Shown here piece after piece: positions 1 through 6,783 of a stretch of DNA of 7,247 nt. The translations under genes and the position numbers were made by a program. Position 1 is the first letter of the stretch; each line of letters starts with the position of its first letter. This DNA is from an uncultured Bacteroidales bacterium (GTDB lineage Bacteria > Bacteroidota > Bacteroidia > Bacteroidales > ML635J-15). The notes below the pieces were generated by a model. It saw nothing but the letters and a program-made list of their open reading frames with translations. It was not told where the DNA came from and ran no database searches. The stretch is taken from positions 1 through 7,247 of the forward strand of contig CAJOEG010000178.1 of assembly GCA_905233405.1 (NCBI GenBank). Reading direction: 5' to 3'.

Positions 1-1410
1 ATTCTCGACAAAATGGGAGTCCGTTTCACTGCTGTACTTTCGGGTGCTGTAATGCTGATAGGCGGTTTCATAAAGTTCTATGCTGTTAGTGATAGCTTTA
101 TCGGTTCCGGCCTCGAAGAGTGGTTCACCAATCATCTTAACTGGGATGGCGAATTTCCTATTATAGGTACTATCTTCCCGTTTGCTGAAGGTATGCCAGC
201 ATCTGCAAAACTTGCTGCAATAGGCTTCATGCTTTTCGGTTGCGGTTGTGAAATGGCTGGTATTACTGTAAGCCGTGGTATTGTTAAATGGTTCAAGGGT
301 CGCGAAACAGCTTTGGCTATGGGTTCGGAGATGGCACTCGCTCGTCTTGGTGTTGCAACCTGTATGATTTTCTCACCGTATTTTGCAAAACTCGGTGGTG
401 AAATTCACGTAGATAACGCTGTAAAATTCGGCGTTGTACTGCTTTGCATTGCCTTGATGATGTTCATTGTATATTTCTTCATGGATAAGAAACTTGATTC
501 TCAGACTGGTGAAGCAGAAGAAAAGGACGATCCGTTTAAATTCAAAGATTTGGGCAAGATTTTCACAAGCTTAGGTTTTTGGCTGGTAGCTTTGCTTTGC
601 GTACTTTACTACTCTGCAATCTTCCCATTCCAGAAGTATGCTGTTAATATGCTTCAGTGCAATCTTACATTGAATCCTGCTGATGCAAGTACATATTGGG
701 GCGGCAGTACAGAGTCGTTCCCAATTTCTGTGACAATCGTCCAGTATATTATAATGTTGATTGTTGCAATCTGCTCATTTGCAAGCAATTTCTCAAAGAA
801 GAAAGGATTGAAGCTTGGTTTGATGGGATTTGCAGTTATCGCATTGATAGTTTATTGCTACATGGGTTACATGAGAGGTACTGCCGAGACCATTTTCGCA
901 GTGTTCCCATTGTTGGCTGTTGCAATTACTCCTATACTTGGCAACTATGTTGACCATAAGGGTAAGGCTGCAACAATGCTTATGCTCGGTTCGATATTGC
1001 TCGTAATCTGCCACCTCACTTTCGCATTCATTCTCCCGATGTTCAAGGGTAGTGCAGTTGGTGGTACTATAATCGCATACGTAACCATTCTCGTACTCGG
1101 AGCTTCGTTCTCGTTGGTACCTGCTGCTTTGTGGCCAAGCGTTCCAAAGCTGGTTGACGAAAAGATTATCGGTTCTGCTTACGCTGCAATCTTCTGGATT
1201 CAGAATATAGGTCTTGGTTTGTTCCCTGCACTTATCGGTTTGGTTCTAAACGGAACCAACGCAGAAGGCACAGCTGCTCACGAACTTGACTACACTTGGG
1301 CTCTTATTATGCTTGCTGCACTTGGTATTGCTGCATTGCTCATTTCGATTTACCTTAAGGCTGTTGATAAGAAAAAAGGTTATGGCCTTGAACAACCGAA
1401 CATCAAGTAG
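1..1410 (+). CDS. MFS transporter, MFSD1-like, 5'-truncated by the window edge
   Basis: Inner-membrane secondary transporter of the major facilitator superfamily. The frame is open from base 1 (Ile-Leu-Asp-Lys before the Met codon at 13), and LDKMGVR is the MFS motif A that normally lies between helices 2 and 3. The Met at 13 is therefore internal, and about 50-80 N-terminal residues, including helices 1-2, lie outside the window. Counting from that Met, WFKGRETALAMG (93-104) and ALARLG (108-113), YYSAIFPF (199-206), a second motif A-like NYVDHKGK (311-318), and ALWPSVP (372-378) with IQNIGLG (396-402) recall the eukaryotic lysosomal dipeptide carrier MFSD1 and its bacterial relatives. The assignment is from memory of that family and the substrate is unknown. 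Residues 236-288 add two hydrophobic stretches not expected between helices 7 and 8. The tail is short and basic. A strong terminator follows. Confidence 0.85.
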   Translation: MLDKMGVRFTAVLSGAVMLIGGFIKFYAVSDSFIGSGLEEWFTNHLNWDGEFPIIGTIFPFAEGMPASAKLAAIGFMLFGCGCEMAGITVSRGIVKWFKGRETALAMGSEMALARLGVATCMIFSPYFAKLGGEIHVDNAVKFGVVLLCIALMMFIVYFFMDKKLDSQTGEAEEKDDPFKFKDLGKIFTSLGFWLVALLCVLYYSAIFPFQKYAVNMLQCNLTLNPADASTYWGGSTESFPISVTIVQYIIMLIVAICSFASNFSKKKGLKLGLMGFAVIALIVYCYMGYMRGTAETIFAVFPLLAVAITPILGNYVDHKGKAATMLMLGSILLVICHLTFAFILPMFKGSAVGGTIIAYVTILVLGASFSLVPAALWPSVPKLVDEKIIGSAYAAIFWIQNIGLGLFPALIGLVLNGTNAEGTAAHELDYTWALIMLAALGIAALLISIYLKAVDKKKGYGLEQPNIK

Positions 1411-1429
1411 TATTTTTCATATTTTTGTT

Positions 1430-1458
1430 AAGGGTTCCACCATTGGAACCCTTTTTTT
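1430..1458 (+). terminator. Rho-independent terminator of the MFS gene
   Basis: A perfect 9-bp stem AAGGGTTCC / GGAACCCTT (1430-1438 and 1445-1453) with a 6-nt loop runs into seven T residues (1452-1458), starting 20 bp after the transporter stop codon. The T tract lies on the plus-strand side only, so it should end plus-strand transcription. The convergent prmC gene stops at 1470, just beyond it. The minus-strand side has no U run, so it is a poor terminator for prmC. Confidence 0.93.
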
Positions 1459-1469
1459 GTGGCTTTTGT

Positions 1470-2336
1470 TTAGTATAATCTTGCGAACCTCTCTTTTCCG
1501 TTAAGGTCTTTGATGATTTCTGCATTGTAGCCGAAAGATAGGCAAAGACTAAGCATTTCGTTTCCTAGATGTTCGTTTATCTCAAAGAAAACCAATGGTT
1601 TGCGTTCCGGTTGGTGCCTTTCAATAAATTTTAGTATGCTGCGGTAGAATAGGAGAGGGTCGGAGTCTTCAACATACAATGCCAACGATGGCTCAAAGTT
1701 AGTTACGTTTTTGTGCATCAGCGATTTTTCGCTATTCAGGACGTATGGCGGATTGCTAACTACAATGTCGAATTTCTTGTCGAATGGGAATTTGTCATCG
1801 GATAGGATGTCGTATTTTGCAAAATTGACTTCTGTATTGTTGGCTTCCGCGTTTTGCTTGGCAGTTTCCAAAGCCTTTTCGGAAATGTCAACAGCAAAAA
1901 CATTGACTTCGGGATGATTTTTCTTTATTGCAATAGGTATGCATCCGCTGCCTGTACCGATGTCGAGGATATTTATTGTATTTCCAACAGCCGCTTCGAC
2001 TACGCTCAGCGAGCTGTCGCATACAACTTTCACCAGCATCTCCGTTTCCTGTCTAGGAATCAACACGTTGCTGTCAACCTTGAAATCCATTCCGCAGAAT
2101 GACGCTGTGCCTGTGACATATTGCACGGGTTCTCCGTTTGCCAGTCTGGTGGATTTGCTGTTAAGTCTGTCGATGTCGGACTGGCATAGTTCATCGTCCT
2201 TGCTCATAAGCAGTTGAGTACGGGAAAGTTTGAGCTCGTCGCAGACGAATATTGTAGCAATCGAACGAGCTTCGTTGTTGTCGTAGAGGCGTTCGAGTTG
2301 CTTTGATAGCGTATTTATAAATTTGGAAATCGTCAT
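1470..2336 (-). CDS. prmC: Peptide chain release factor N5-glutamine methyltransferase PrmC
   Basis: Cytoplasmic SAM-dependent methyltransferase that methylates the glutamine of the GGQ motif of release factors RF1 and RF2, improving translation termination. The 288-residue length is normal. The N-terminal helical region (1-80) carries the family motif GEPVQYVTG (68-76), followed by IPRQETE (93-99). The SAM-binding motif I is ILDIGTGSGC (123-132), the acidic strand end is AVDIS (148-152), and the catalytic/substrate motif NPPY is at 195-198. The C-terminus ends with DLNGKERFARL, as expected. No Shine-Dalgarno sequence precedes the ATG. It is the last gene of the dapD-led unit. A palindromic repeat separates it from tsaC, and its ATGACGATT start is duplicated just after the tsaC stop. 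Confidence 0.96.
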   Translation of the reverse strand: MTISKFINTLSKQLERLYDNNEARSIATIFVCDELKLSRTQLLMSKDDELCQSDIDRLNSKSTRLANGEPVQYVTGTASFCGMDFKVDSNVLIPRQETEMLVKVVCDSSLSVVEAAVGNTINILDIGTGSGCIPIAIKKNHPEVNVFAVDISEKALETAKQNAEANNTEVNFAKYDILSDDKFPFDKKFDIVVSNPPYVLNSEKSLMHKNVTNFEPSLALYVEDSDPLLFYRSILKFIERHQPERKPLVFFEINEHLGNEMLSLCLSFGYNAEIIKDLNGKERFARLY

Positions 2337-2603
2337 TCGCTATGATTTATGGCTTTTCTGGGCGAGGAAACCTTGTTTACAGTCATTTCGGAAGCCTGAG
2401 TGAACACGCGAAACGGAACGAGGAGCGTTGTGAAATCGGCTATCCGCAACGTTGCTTGCAACCTCGCGAAGCCTGTGAGCAATCTCCTTTTGATTACAGA
2501 TTGGAGATTCCGCATAAACAGGCTCACAAGGCTCGTTCCTGTGCCTGTTCGCTTTGTTTTGCGGAATGACGATAACGGAATTATAGGTAAAATAATCGTC
2601 ATT
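2328..2603. repeat. 10-bp direct repeats bracketing the tsaC-prmC spacer
   Basis: AATCGTCATT occurs at 2328-2337 and again at 2594-2603. On the minus strand it reads AATGACGATT. The first copy contains the prmC start codon and the second directly abuts the tsaC stop codon (TAA followed by ATGACGATT). One reading is that tsaC and prmC once joined directly as TAA-ATG and that an insertion duplicated this junction. Against a clean target-site duplication, the palindromic repeat inside does not abut the direct repeats (44 bp on one side, 23 bp on the other). A third, inverted copy of nine of the ten bases (AATGACGAT, 2565-2573) could pair with 2595-2603 as a hairpin after tsaC. Confidence 0.55.
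2382..2570. repeat. 189-bp imperfect palindromic dispersed repeat, copy 1
   Basis: The unit runs from GTCATTTCG to CGGAATGAC and is an imperfect palindrome overall. Both arms, read inward, contain GTCATT, AGnGAACAnGC, GGAACGAG and TGTGA boxes in the same order. Its outer 65 bp on each side (2382-2446 and 2506-2570) match the second copy at 7014-7171 at 54/65 positions each, ungapped. The 59-bp centre is unrelated to the other copy and holds its own small inverted repeats, such as GCAACGTTGC and AATCTCC/GGAGATT. It encodes no transposase, so if mobile it would depend on an enzyme supplied elsewhere. It lies inside an operon between tsaC and prmC, where its RNA should fold into a long hairpin. 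Confidence 0.88.
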
Positions 2604-3163
2604 TACCTGATTACCTGTATGTTGCCAGATTCGTCGACCTTTATAATGTCGGAATTCCTGTTCTTGCTTAGTTCGTATAGTCGAAGCGGGACAATGTAAT
2701 CGACATTATTTTTTATTTCGCTGGCAATGTCGCAGAATCCTAGCGGCGGGTTACACCCAGAAAGGTTTGCCGAAGTTGAAACTATAGGTCTGCCGAAAAC
2801 ACCTATTACTTCGCGGCAGAAATCGTCGTTAACAATTCTTATTCCTATAGAACCGTCCTCTGCAACAAGGTTTTGAGGCAAATTATGTGCTTTCGGGTAG
2901 ATAATTGTCAGCGGTCGGTCGGCAGCTTCGATGAGATCCTCTGCAATTTCTGGAATTGAAGCAGTGTATTTTCTCATCATTTCCATCGAATCGACAAGTA
3001 TAAGCATACTTTTGCCTTTGTCGCGATGCTTGATGTCGTATATGCGCGCGATTGCCTTTTCGTTGCAGGCATCGCAACCTATTCCCCATATTGTATCGGT
3101 AGGATATAGAATTGTTCCTCCGTTTTTCAAAATTTCACAAGTTTCGTCAACAATGTTTTTCAT
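2603..3163 (-). CDS. tsaC: L-threonylcarbamoyladenylate synthase (TsaC/YrdC/Sua5 family)
   Basis: Cytoplasmic enzyme that makes threonylcarbamoyl-AMP from threonine, bicarbonate and ATP, the first step of t6A formation at position 37 of ANN-decoding tRNAs. The 186-residue length is that of the single-domain TsaC type, without the extra Sua5 domain. Family motifs are complete: PTDTIWG (21-27), KHRDKGKSM (45-53), RPLTIIYP (83-90), GIRI (107-110) and STSANLSG (129-136), which form the nucleotide and threonine pocket. Its ATG overlaps the TGA of the upstream glycosyltransferase as ATGA, implying translational coupling. Its stop is followed by the prmC-like ATGACGATT and the palindromic repeat. 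Confidence 0.95.
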   Translation of the reverse strand: MKNIVDETCEILKNGGTILYPTDTIWGIGCDACNEKAIARIYDIKHRDKGKSMLILVDSMEMMRKYTASIPEIAEDLIEAADRPLTIIYPKAHNLPQNLVAEDGSIGIRIVNDDFCREVIGVFGRPIVSTSANLSGCNPPLGFCDIASEIKNNVDYIVPLRLYELSKNRNSDIIKVDESGNIQVIR

Positions 3164-4254
3164 AGCTTACTATAAAAAGTCATTAGTTCTTCGGTAATAA
3201 GTTTTCGGTCGAAGCGCTTGCTGCGTTCGTAGCCACGCTGGACTAGTTTTTTGCGTTCTTCCTCGTTGTCAAGAAGATATTTTATGGCTTCGGCAAGGTT
3301 GTCCTTGTGTGGAGCGTTTATTGTAAATGCCGCATTTCCTGCAATTTCGCCTGTACTTCCGTTGCTGTTGGTTATCACTGGCGTTCCCGAGAAGAATGCT
3401 TCGAGGATTGGAATGCCAAAGCCTTCGTACATCGACGGGTAGATGAAAATGTCGGCCATCTGGTAAATTGCTGGTAAGTCGGCATTGCCAAGTCGTTCAT
3501 AAACATGTAGGCGTGACGAAAGTCCGTGCGAATCGGCGTAAGCCTTGATTTCGTCAAAGTATTCAGTCTTGCGACCAACCATCACAATGTCGATGTCGAT
3601 GTTGTGCTCGTGGACAGCTTCGAGGATTCGGTGCGTGTTTTTGCGCTTTTCGATGGTGCCGAAAGAAAGCAGATAATGGTCGGGCAGGTTGTTTGTTTCA
3701 TCGTCGCTGATTTTCTGGGCGAACTTAGGATTGCAAGTCTGGTACAGCACGTCGATTTTCTTGTCGCTGATGCCGTAGAATTCCATTATGTCCTTCTTTG
3801 TCTGGCTACTTGTAGCGATTATGCGGTCGGACTTTTCGCAGGCATAGCGGAACTTGTAGTCGTAGATTTTACGGTCGAAGTATTTGTACAACTGCGGGAA
3901 TTTCAAGAAGATAAGGTCGTGGATAGTAACAACTTTCACAGCCTTTGTCTTGTTGATGTCGCGGGGCAGTTCATTACTCAGTCCGTGGAAAATATCAATT
4001 CCCTGTTGTTCTATAAATTTGCCGAGATGCATTGACCGCCATCTTGCCTGTGCAATCTTCGACGAGCCTGCTGGTGGCATTATCAAGTTTTCGCAATACT
4101 TTTCTTCGACAAGACCGTATGGATTTTCTGTGGAGAAAAGCACGTATTTGTTTTCGGGATAAAGGTCTTGCAGCGAACGAATTACGTCGCGGCTGTAGTT
4201 GCCGAGTCCTGCTCTGTTGACGAATGCCCGTTTTGCGTCGAATCCGATTATCAT
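3160..4254 (-). CDS. Glycosyltransferase family 4 (GT-B fold)
   Basis: Cytoplasmic, probably membrane-associated retaining glycosyltransferase that moves a sugar from a nucleotide-sugar donor to a lipid-linked or saccharide acceptor, typically in O-antigen, capsule or exopolysaccharide assembly. Of 364 residues, the N-terminal half has the glycine-rich acceptor loop NRAGLGNYSRD (13-23), HGLSNELP (90-97) and TIHDLIF (110-116). The C-terminal half has the donor site: SFGTIEKRKN (197-206), the basic pair R204/K205, and EGFGIPILEA (277-286), the GT4 E-x7-E motif with E277 and E285. It resembles mannosyltransferase-type GT4 enzymes, but donor and acceptor cannot be read from sequence. It starts 11 bp after the dapD stop and overlaps tsaC by 4 bp. 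No other polysaccharide genes are nearby, which is unusual for this class. Confidence 0.92.
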   Translation of the reverse strand: MIIGFDAKRAFVNRAGLGNYSRDVIRSLQDLYPENKYVLFSTENPYGLVEEKYCENLIMPPAGSSKIAQARWRSMHLGKFIEQQGIDIFHGLSNELPRDINKTKAVKVVTIHDLIFLKFPQLYKYFDRKIYDYKFRYACEKSDRIIATSSQTKKDIMEFYGISDKKIDVLYQTCNPKFAQKISDDETNNLPDHYLLSFGTIEKRKNTHRILEAVHEHNIDIDIVMVGRKTEYFDEIKAYADSHGLSSRLHVYERLGNADLPAIYQMADIFIYPSMYEGFGIPILEAFFSGTPVITNSNGSTGEIAGNAAFTINAPHKDNLAEAIKYLLDNEEERKKLVQRGYERSKRFDRKLITEELMTFYSKL

Positions 4255-4265
4255 AGTGCTAATTT

Positions 4266-5084
4266 TTAGACTGCAACATTGTTATCTCTCAAGGCTTCGT
4301 TGAGCGAGGTTTTCTTGTCGGTCGATTCCTTGCGTTTGCCGATTATGAGAGCGCAGGGCAGGTAGTAGGTGCCTGCGGGGAACTGCTTTGCAGTGCTACC
4401 TGGAATTACGACAGAGCGTTCAGGAACATAGCCCTTGTATTCGACAGGTTCGCTTCCTGTTACGTCGATTATTTTCGTTGAGGCAGTGATTACCGTATTT
4501 GCGCCGAGGACGGCTTCCTTGCAAATATGTGCGCCTTCGACCACAATGCAACGTGAACCGATGAAGCAGTTGTCCTCGATGATAACAGGCGCTGCCTGAA
4601 CTGGTTCAAGCACTCCGCCTATGCCAACGCCACCAGACAGGTGAACGTTCTTGCCGATTTGTGCGCACGAACCTACGGTAGCCCAAGTATCGACCATTGT
4701 GCCTTCATCGACGTATGCGCCAATGTTCACGTACGATGGCATCATTATCACGCCTTTAGCCAGATATGCACCATAGCGGGCAGTTGCCGGCGGAACTACG
4801 CGGACACCAAGTTTGTCGTAGTCGTGTTTCAGGGCAATCTTGTCGTGGTATTCGAATATGCCCGATTCGGTTTTCTGCTGTTTTTGTGTCGGGAAATAAA
4901 GAATTACGGCCTTTTTTACCCATTCGTTCACTTTCCATCCTTCAGCGTCGGGTTCGGCTACGCGGATTTTTCCGCCGTCGAGAAGATTTATGGTCTCTTC
5001 GATAACCTTTATATTTTCGGGCATTTCGAGCAGTTCGCGATGCTCCCAGATGCGTTCAATGGTTTCTTTCAATGTCGAATACAT
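4266..5084 (-). CDS. dapD: 2,3,4,5-tetrahydropyridine-2,6-dicarboxylate N-succinyltransferase DapD
   Basis: Cytoplasmic acyltransferase that succinylates tetrahydrodipicolinate from succinyl-CoA, in the succinylase route to meso-diaminopimelate and lysine. The start at 5084 (MYSTLKET) gives 272 residues, the usual family length. The frame stays open to 5192, but the extra 36 residues do not resemble the family and would run through the predicted promoter. A helical N-terminal domain (about 1-95) leads to the left-handed beta-helix of hexapeptide repeats (about 105-240), with VVPPATARYGAYL (96-108), VDTWATVGS (131-139, D132 matching the catalytic aspartate region) and GIGGVLEP (154-161). It is the first gene of the unit with the glycosyltransferase, tsaC and prmC, and is preceded by a Bacteroides-type promoter. 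Confidence 0.96.
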   Translation of the reverse strand: MYSTLKETIERIWEHRELLEMPENIKVIEETINLLDGGKIRVAEPDAEGWKVNEWVKKAVILYFPTQKQQKTESGIFEYHDKIALKHDYDKLGVRVVPPATARYGAYLAKGVIMMPSYVNIGAYVDEGTMVDTWATVGSCAQIGKNVHLSGGVGIGGVLEPVQAAPVIIEDNCFIGSRCIVVEGAHICKEAVLGANTVITASTKIIDVTGSEPVEYKGYVPERSVVIPGSTAKQFPAGTYYLPCALIIGKRKESTDKKTSLNEALRDNNVAV

Positions 5085-5105
5085 ATACTTATGTTTAAGA
5101 GCATA

Positions 5106-5134
5106 CAAACATAGTAAAAAATATGTTTTGCAAT
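5106..5134 (-). promoter_or_regulatory. Predicted dapD operon promoter
   Basis: On the minus strand, TATGTTTG (5113-5106) matches the Bacteroides -7 consensus TAnnTTTG exactly. ATTG (5134-5131) stands 17 bp upstream as a -33 element, slightly close to the expected 19. Transcription would begin near 5100, leaving a leader of about 15 nt before the dapD ATG at 5084. This also argues against starting dapD further upstream. Confidence 0.6.
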
Positions 5135-5212
5135 ATATTTGTGTGAAAAAGAAATTAACAGGAGATGTGGATACAGAACACGGTTCTTTCATTTAACAGT
5201 TCGCAGAATTGT

Positions 5213-5242
5213 TTTGAAATATTTCACTATTGATTAATTTTG
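5213..5242 (+). promoter_or_regulatory. Predicted promoter of the small cysteine-rich membrane protein gene
   Basis: TTTG (5213-5216), an 18-bp spacer and TAATTTTG (5235-5242) fit the Bacteroides consensus. The -7 element ends only 8 bp before the likely ATG at 5251, so the mRNA would be leaderless or nearly so. It is divergent from the dapD promoter; the two -7 elements are about 120 bp apart. Confidence 0.55.
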
Positions 5243-5250
5243 CAATAAAT

Positions 5251-5481
5251 ATGAATACATTTCTACTCATATTACTGGCAACTGTCGTGCTTGTGGCTAT
5301 TTGCTTTGTGGCGATTGGCTTGCAGGTGTTTTTCAGTAAAAAGAAGAAGTTTCCCGAAACGGAAATAGGTCACAATGCAGAGATGCGGAAACGTAACATC
5401 AAGTGTGCAAAATGCGAGGAGCTGGAGAAGTGTGCGCTGAAGGATACTGCAGAATGCAACGCCAATTGCGGAAAAGCCTAG
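5251..5481 (+). CDS. Small single-span membrane protein with cysteine-rich tail, function unknown
   Basis: A 76-residue protein I cannot assign to a named family. Residues 3-28 are a continuous hydrophobic span, followed by SKKKK, so the positive-inside rule puts the tail in the cytoplasm. The tail reads FPETEIGHN (34-42), then five cysteines at 52, 55, 61, 69 and 73 (C-x2-C-x5-C-x7-C-x3-C), a pattern that could bind zinc or an iron-sulfur cluster, though nothing in the sequence proves it. The ATG at 5251 is preferred over the in-frame ATG at 5230 because it directly precedes the hydrophobic span and because the earlier one lies upstream of the -7 element. Clean membrane and tail organisation and its own promoter support a real gene. 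It is convergent with fic, and both stops fall in one CTAG. Confidence 0.75.
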   Translation: MNTFLLILLATVVLVAICFVAIGLQVFFSKKKKFPETEIGHNAEMRKRNIKCAKCEELEKCALKDTAECNANCGKA

Positions 5482-6764
5482 TCTTCAATTTTCCAAGCGA
5501 AATATTTCCACACTAAATCCTCAATGTTTATTTCATCTTGTCTCAGACGTAGAATGTCAAGATCGTCGATTTTTTCGTTTAGCACTTCCGTATTGTCAAA
5601 AAGTGTGGAAATGTAGTTGTTTCCATCTCTATTTTCTATGGCTACATCGCTGAAATGCTGCATAAAATCGCTCTGTTTTGTGTAAATGAAGTTGTACGAC
5701 ACGTTTCTTACTTGTCCTTTGGTCGGGAATAATACTCCTTTCTGAACAAGGTCGTCGATGTCGCGGGCAGCGGTGTCGGGAGATACTTTGGCATTTTCGC
5801 TCCAGTTCTTGGCTGTAAGTTTCTGTTGCCCGTCAAGGAAAATCCTAAGCATATCCTTCTGTCTTTTGCTCATTGGGATTTCAGAATGCGTATGCCAGAA
5901 GACTGTTTTGCAAAGTATGCCGCTCAATACCGCATCTGCCGACTTTACGGCATCGACAATGCACTGAAGATACCAGATTATCCATTCGGTAATGTCGTGG
6001 TCGTTGCGTGAAACTCGTTCCAGCACCTTGTAGTATTTCTTCTTGTCGGCGCAAATTTGCCGCGATACGCTGAAGTAACGGAATTTGCTTTTGTCAATCT
6101 GCGAAAGCACCATGTCCGACAATGCGCGTGCAATTCGTCCGTTGCCGTCGTCGAAAGGATGTATGCATACAAACCAGAAATGCGCAATAGCTGACTTTAC
6201 CAGCGAAGGCTTTACTTTTGGATTGTTGAACCAGTTGATGAATTTTTGCATTTCGTGCGGTACCGATTCTGCGGTAGGTGCAACATAATGTACCCGTTCA
6301 CGACCAAACGCTCCCGATATAACTTTCATGCCTTCGGTTCTGTATTTCCCGACATTTATTTGAGCATAGCTGCTGCGTCCGTTGGGGAATAGGGTGGAGT
6401 GCCAACCGAAAAGCCTTTCGTCGGAAAGTGGCGTGTCGTAATGGTATATTGCATCGAGCATCATTTCGACAATTCCTTCGATGTAATGCGTTGAGTCCTT
6501 TTCGTTAGGAATGCTGATGCCGAGTTTTCTTGCTATTGACGACCTTACTTCGTCAACGTTCAAGTCTACACCTTCTATCTCAGATGAATATATGATGTCA
6601 TTGGTTATGTTTTCTAGTGTTGCTTGCATCTGTGTGTCGAATCCGATTTCTCGTAGTCTGCCCGATAAGAAGCCTATTGCCCGGTTTGCTTCGGACAGCA
6701 TATCGATGACTAAGTCGGCATTCCACGTAAAGTCAGTCCAGTTGTCGTATTCGTGAATATACAT
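5478..6764 (-). CDS. Fic-domain protein adenylyltransferase with N-terminal inhibitory motif and C-terminal winged helix
   Basis: Predicted to transfer AMP from ATP to a hydroxyl side chain of a target protein. Of 428 residues, 1-90 form a DUF4172-type N-terminal domain with the class II inhibitory motif [S/T]xxxE[G/N], read as SSEIEG (60-65), where E64 would block productive ATP binding. The flap KVISGAFGRERVHYVAP lies at 147-163. The complete Fic motif is HPFDDGNGRIAR (202-213), with catalytic H202, metal-binding D206 and R210, so the enzyme should be active when relieved. Residues about 298-350 look like a winged helix (KNWSENAKVSPDTAARDIDDLV), followed by a variable tail. It stands alone, with no antitoxin gene beside it; inhibition is built into the protein. 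Its promoter is overlaid with phased palindromes, suggesting self-regulation. The target is unknown. Confidence 0.93.
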   Translation of the reverse strand: MYIHEYDNWTDFTWNADLVIDMLSEANRAIGFLSGRLREIGFDTQMQATLENITNDIIYSSEIEGVDLNVDEVRSSIARKLGISIPNEKDSTHYIEGIVEMMLDAIYHYDTPLSDERLFGWHSTLFPNGRSSYAQINVGKYRTEGMKVISGAFGRERVHYVAPTAESVPHEMQKFINWFNNPKVKPSLVKSAIAHFWFVCIHPFDDGNGRIARALSDMVLSQIDKSKFRYFSVSRQICADKKKYYKVLERVSRNDHDITEWIIWYLQCIVDAVKSADAVLSGILCKTVFWHTHSEIPMSKRQKDMLRIFLDGQQKLTAKNWSENAKVSPDTAARDIDDLVQKGVLFPTKGQVRNVSYNFIYTKQSDFMQHFSDVAIENRDGNNYISTLFDNTEVLNEKIDDLDILRLRQDEINIEDLVWKYFAWKIED

Positions 6765-6783
6765 ATCTTTCTCATTTCATTTG

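Noticed and set aside
2342..2569. A plus-strand frame of 75 codons across the same repeat.
   Set aside because: It is a reading of the palindromic repeat on the other strand, with no promoter or protein features.
2333..2602. An 89-codon minus-strand frame between tsaC and prmC, starting right after the tsaC stop and ending in an ATGA overlap with prmC.
   Set aside because: It is almost wholly made of the palindromic repeat, is rich in Arg, Thr and Leu without domain features, and is best explained as repeat DNA behind a duplicated prmC start. It is reported as a finding, not as a gene.
3526..4035. A long plus-strand frame of 169 codons opposite the glycosyltransferase gene.
   Set aside because: The minus strand encodes a complete GT4 enzyme with all motifs here, so the opposite frame is a shadow of its codon pattern.
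4641..5114. A plus-strand frame of 157 codons opposite dapD.
   Set aside because: It is a shadow of dapD, which has full family motifs on the minus strand.
5085..5192. Upstream extension of the dapD frame by 36 residues.
   Set aside because: The extra residues are unlike DapD proteins and overlap the predicted promoter. The family-length start is at 5084.
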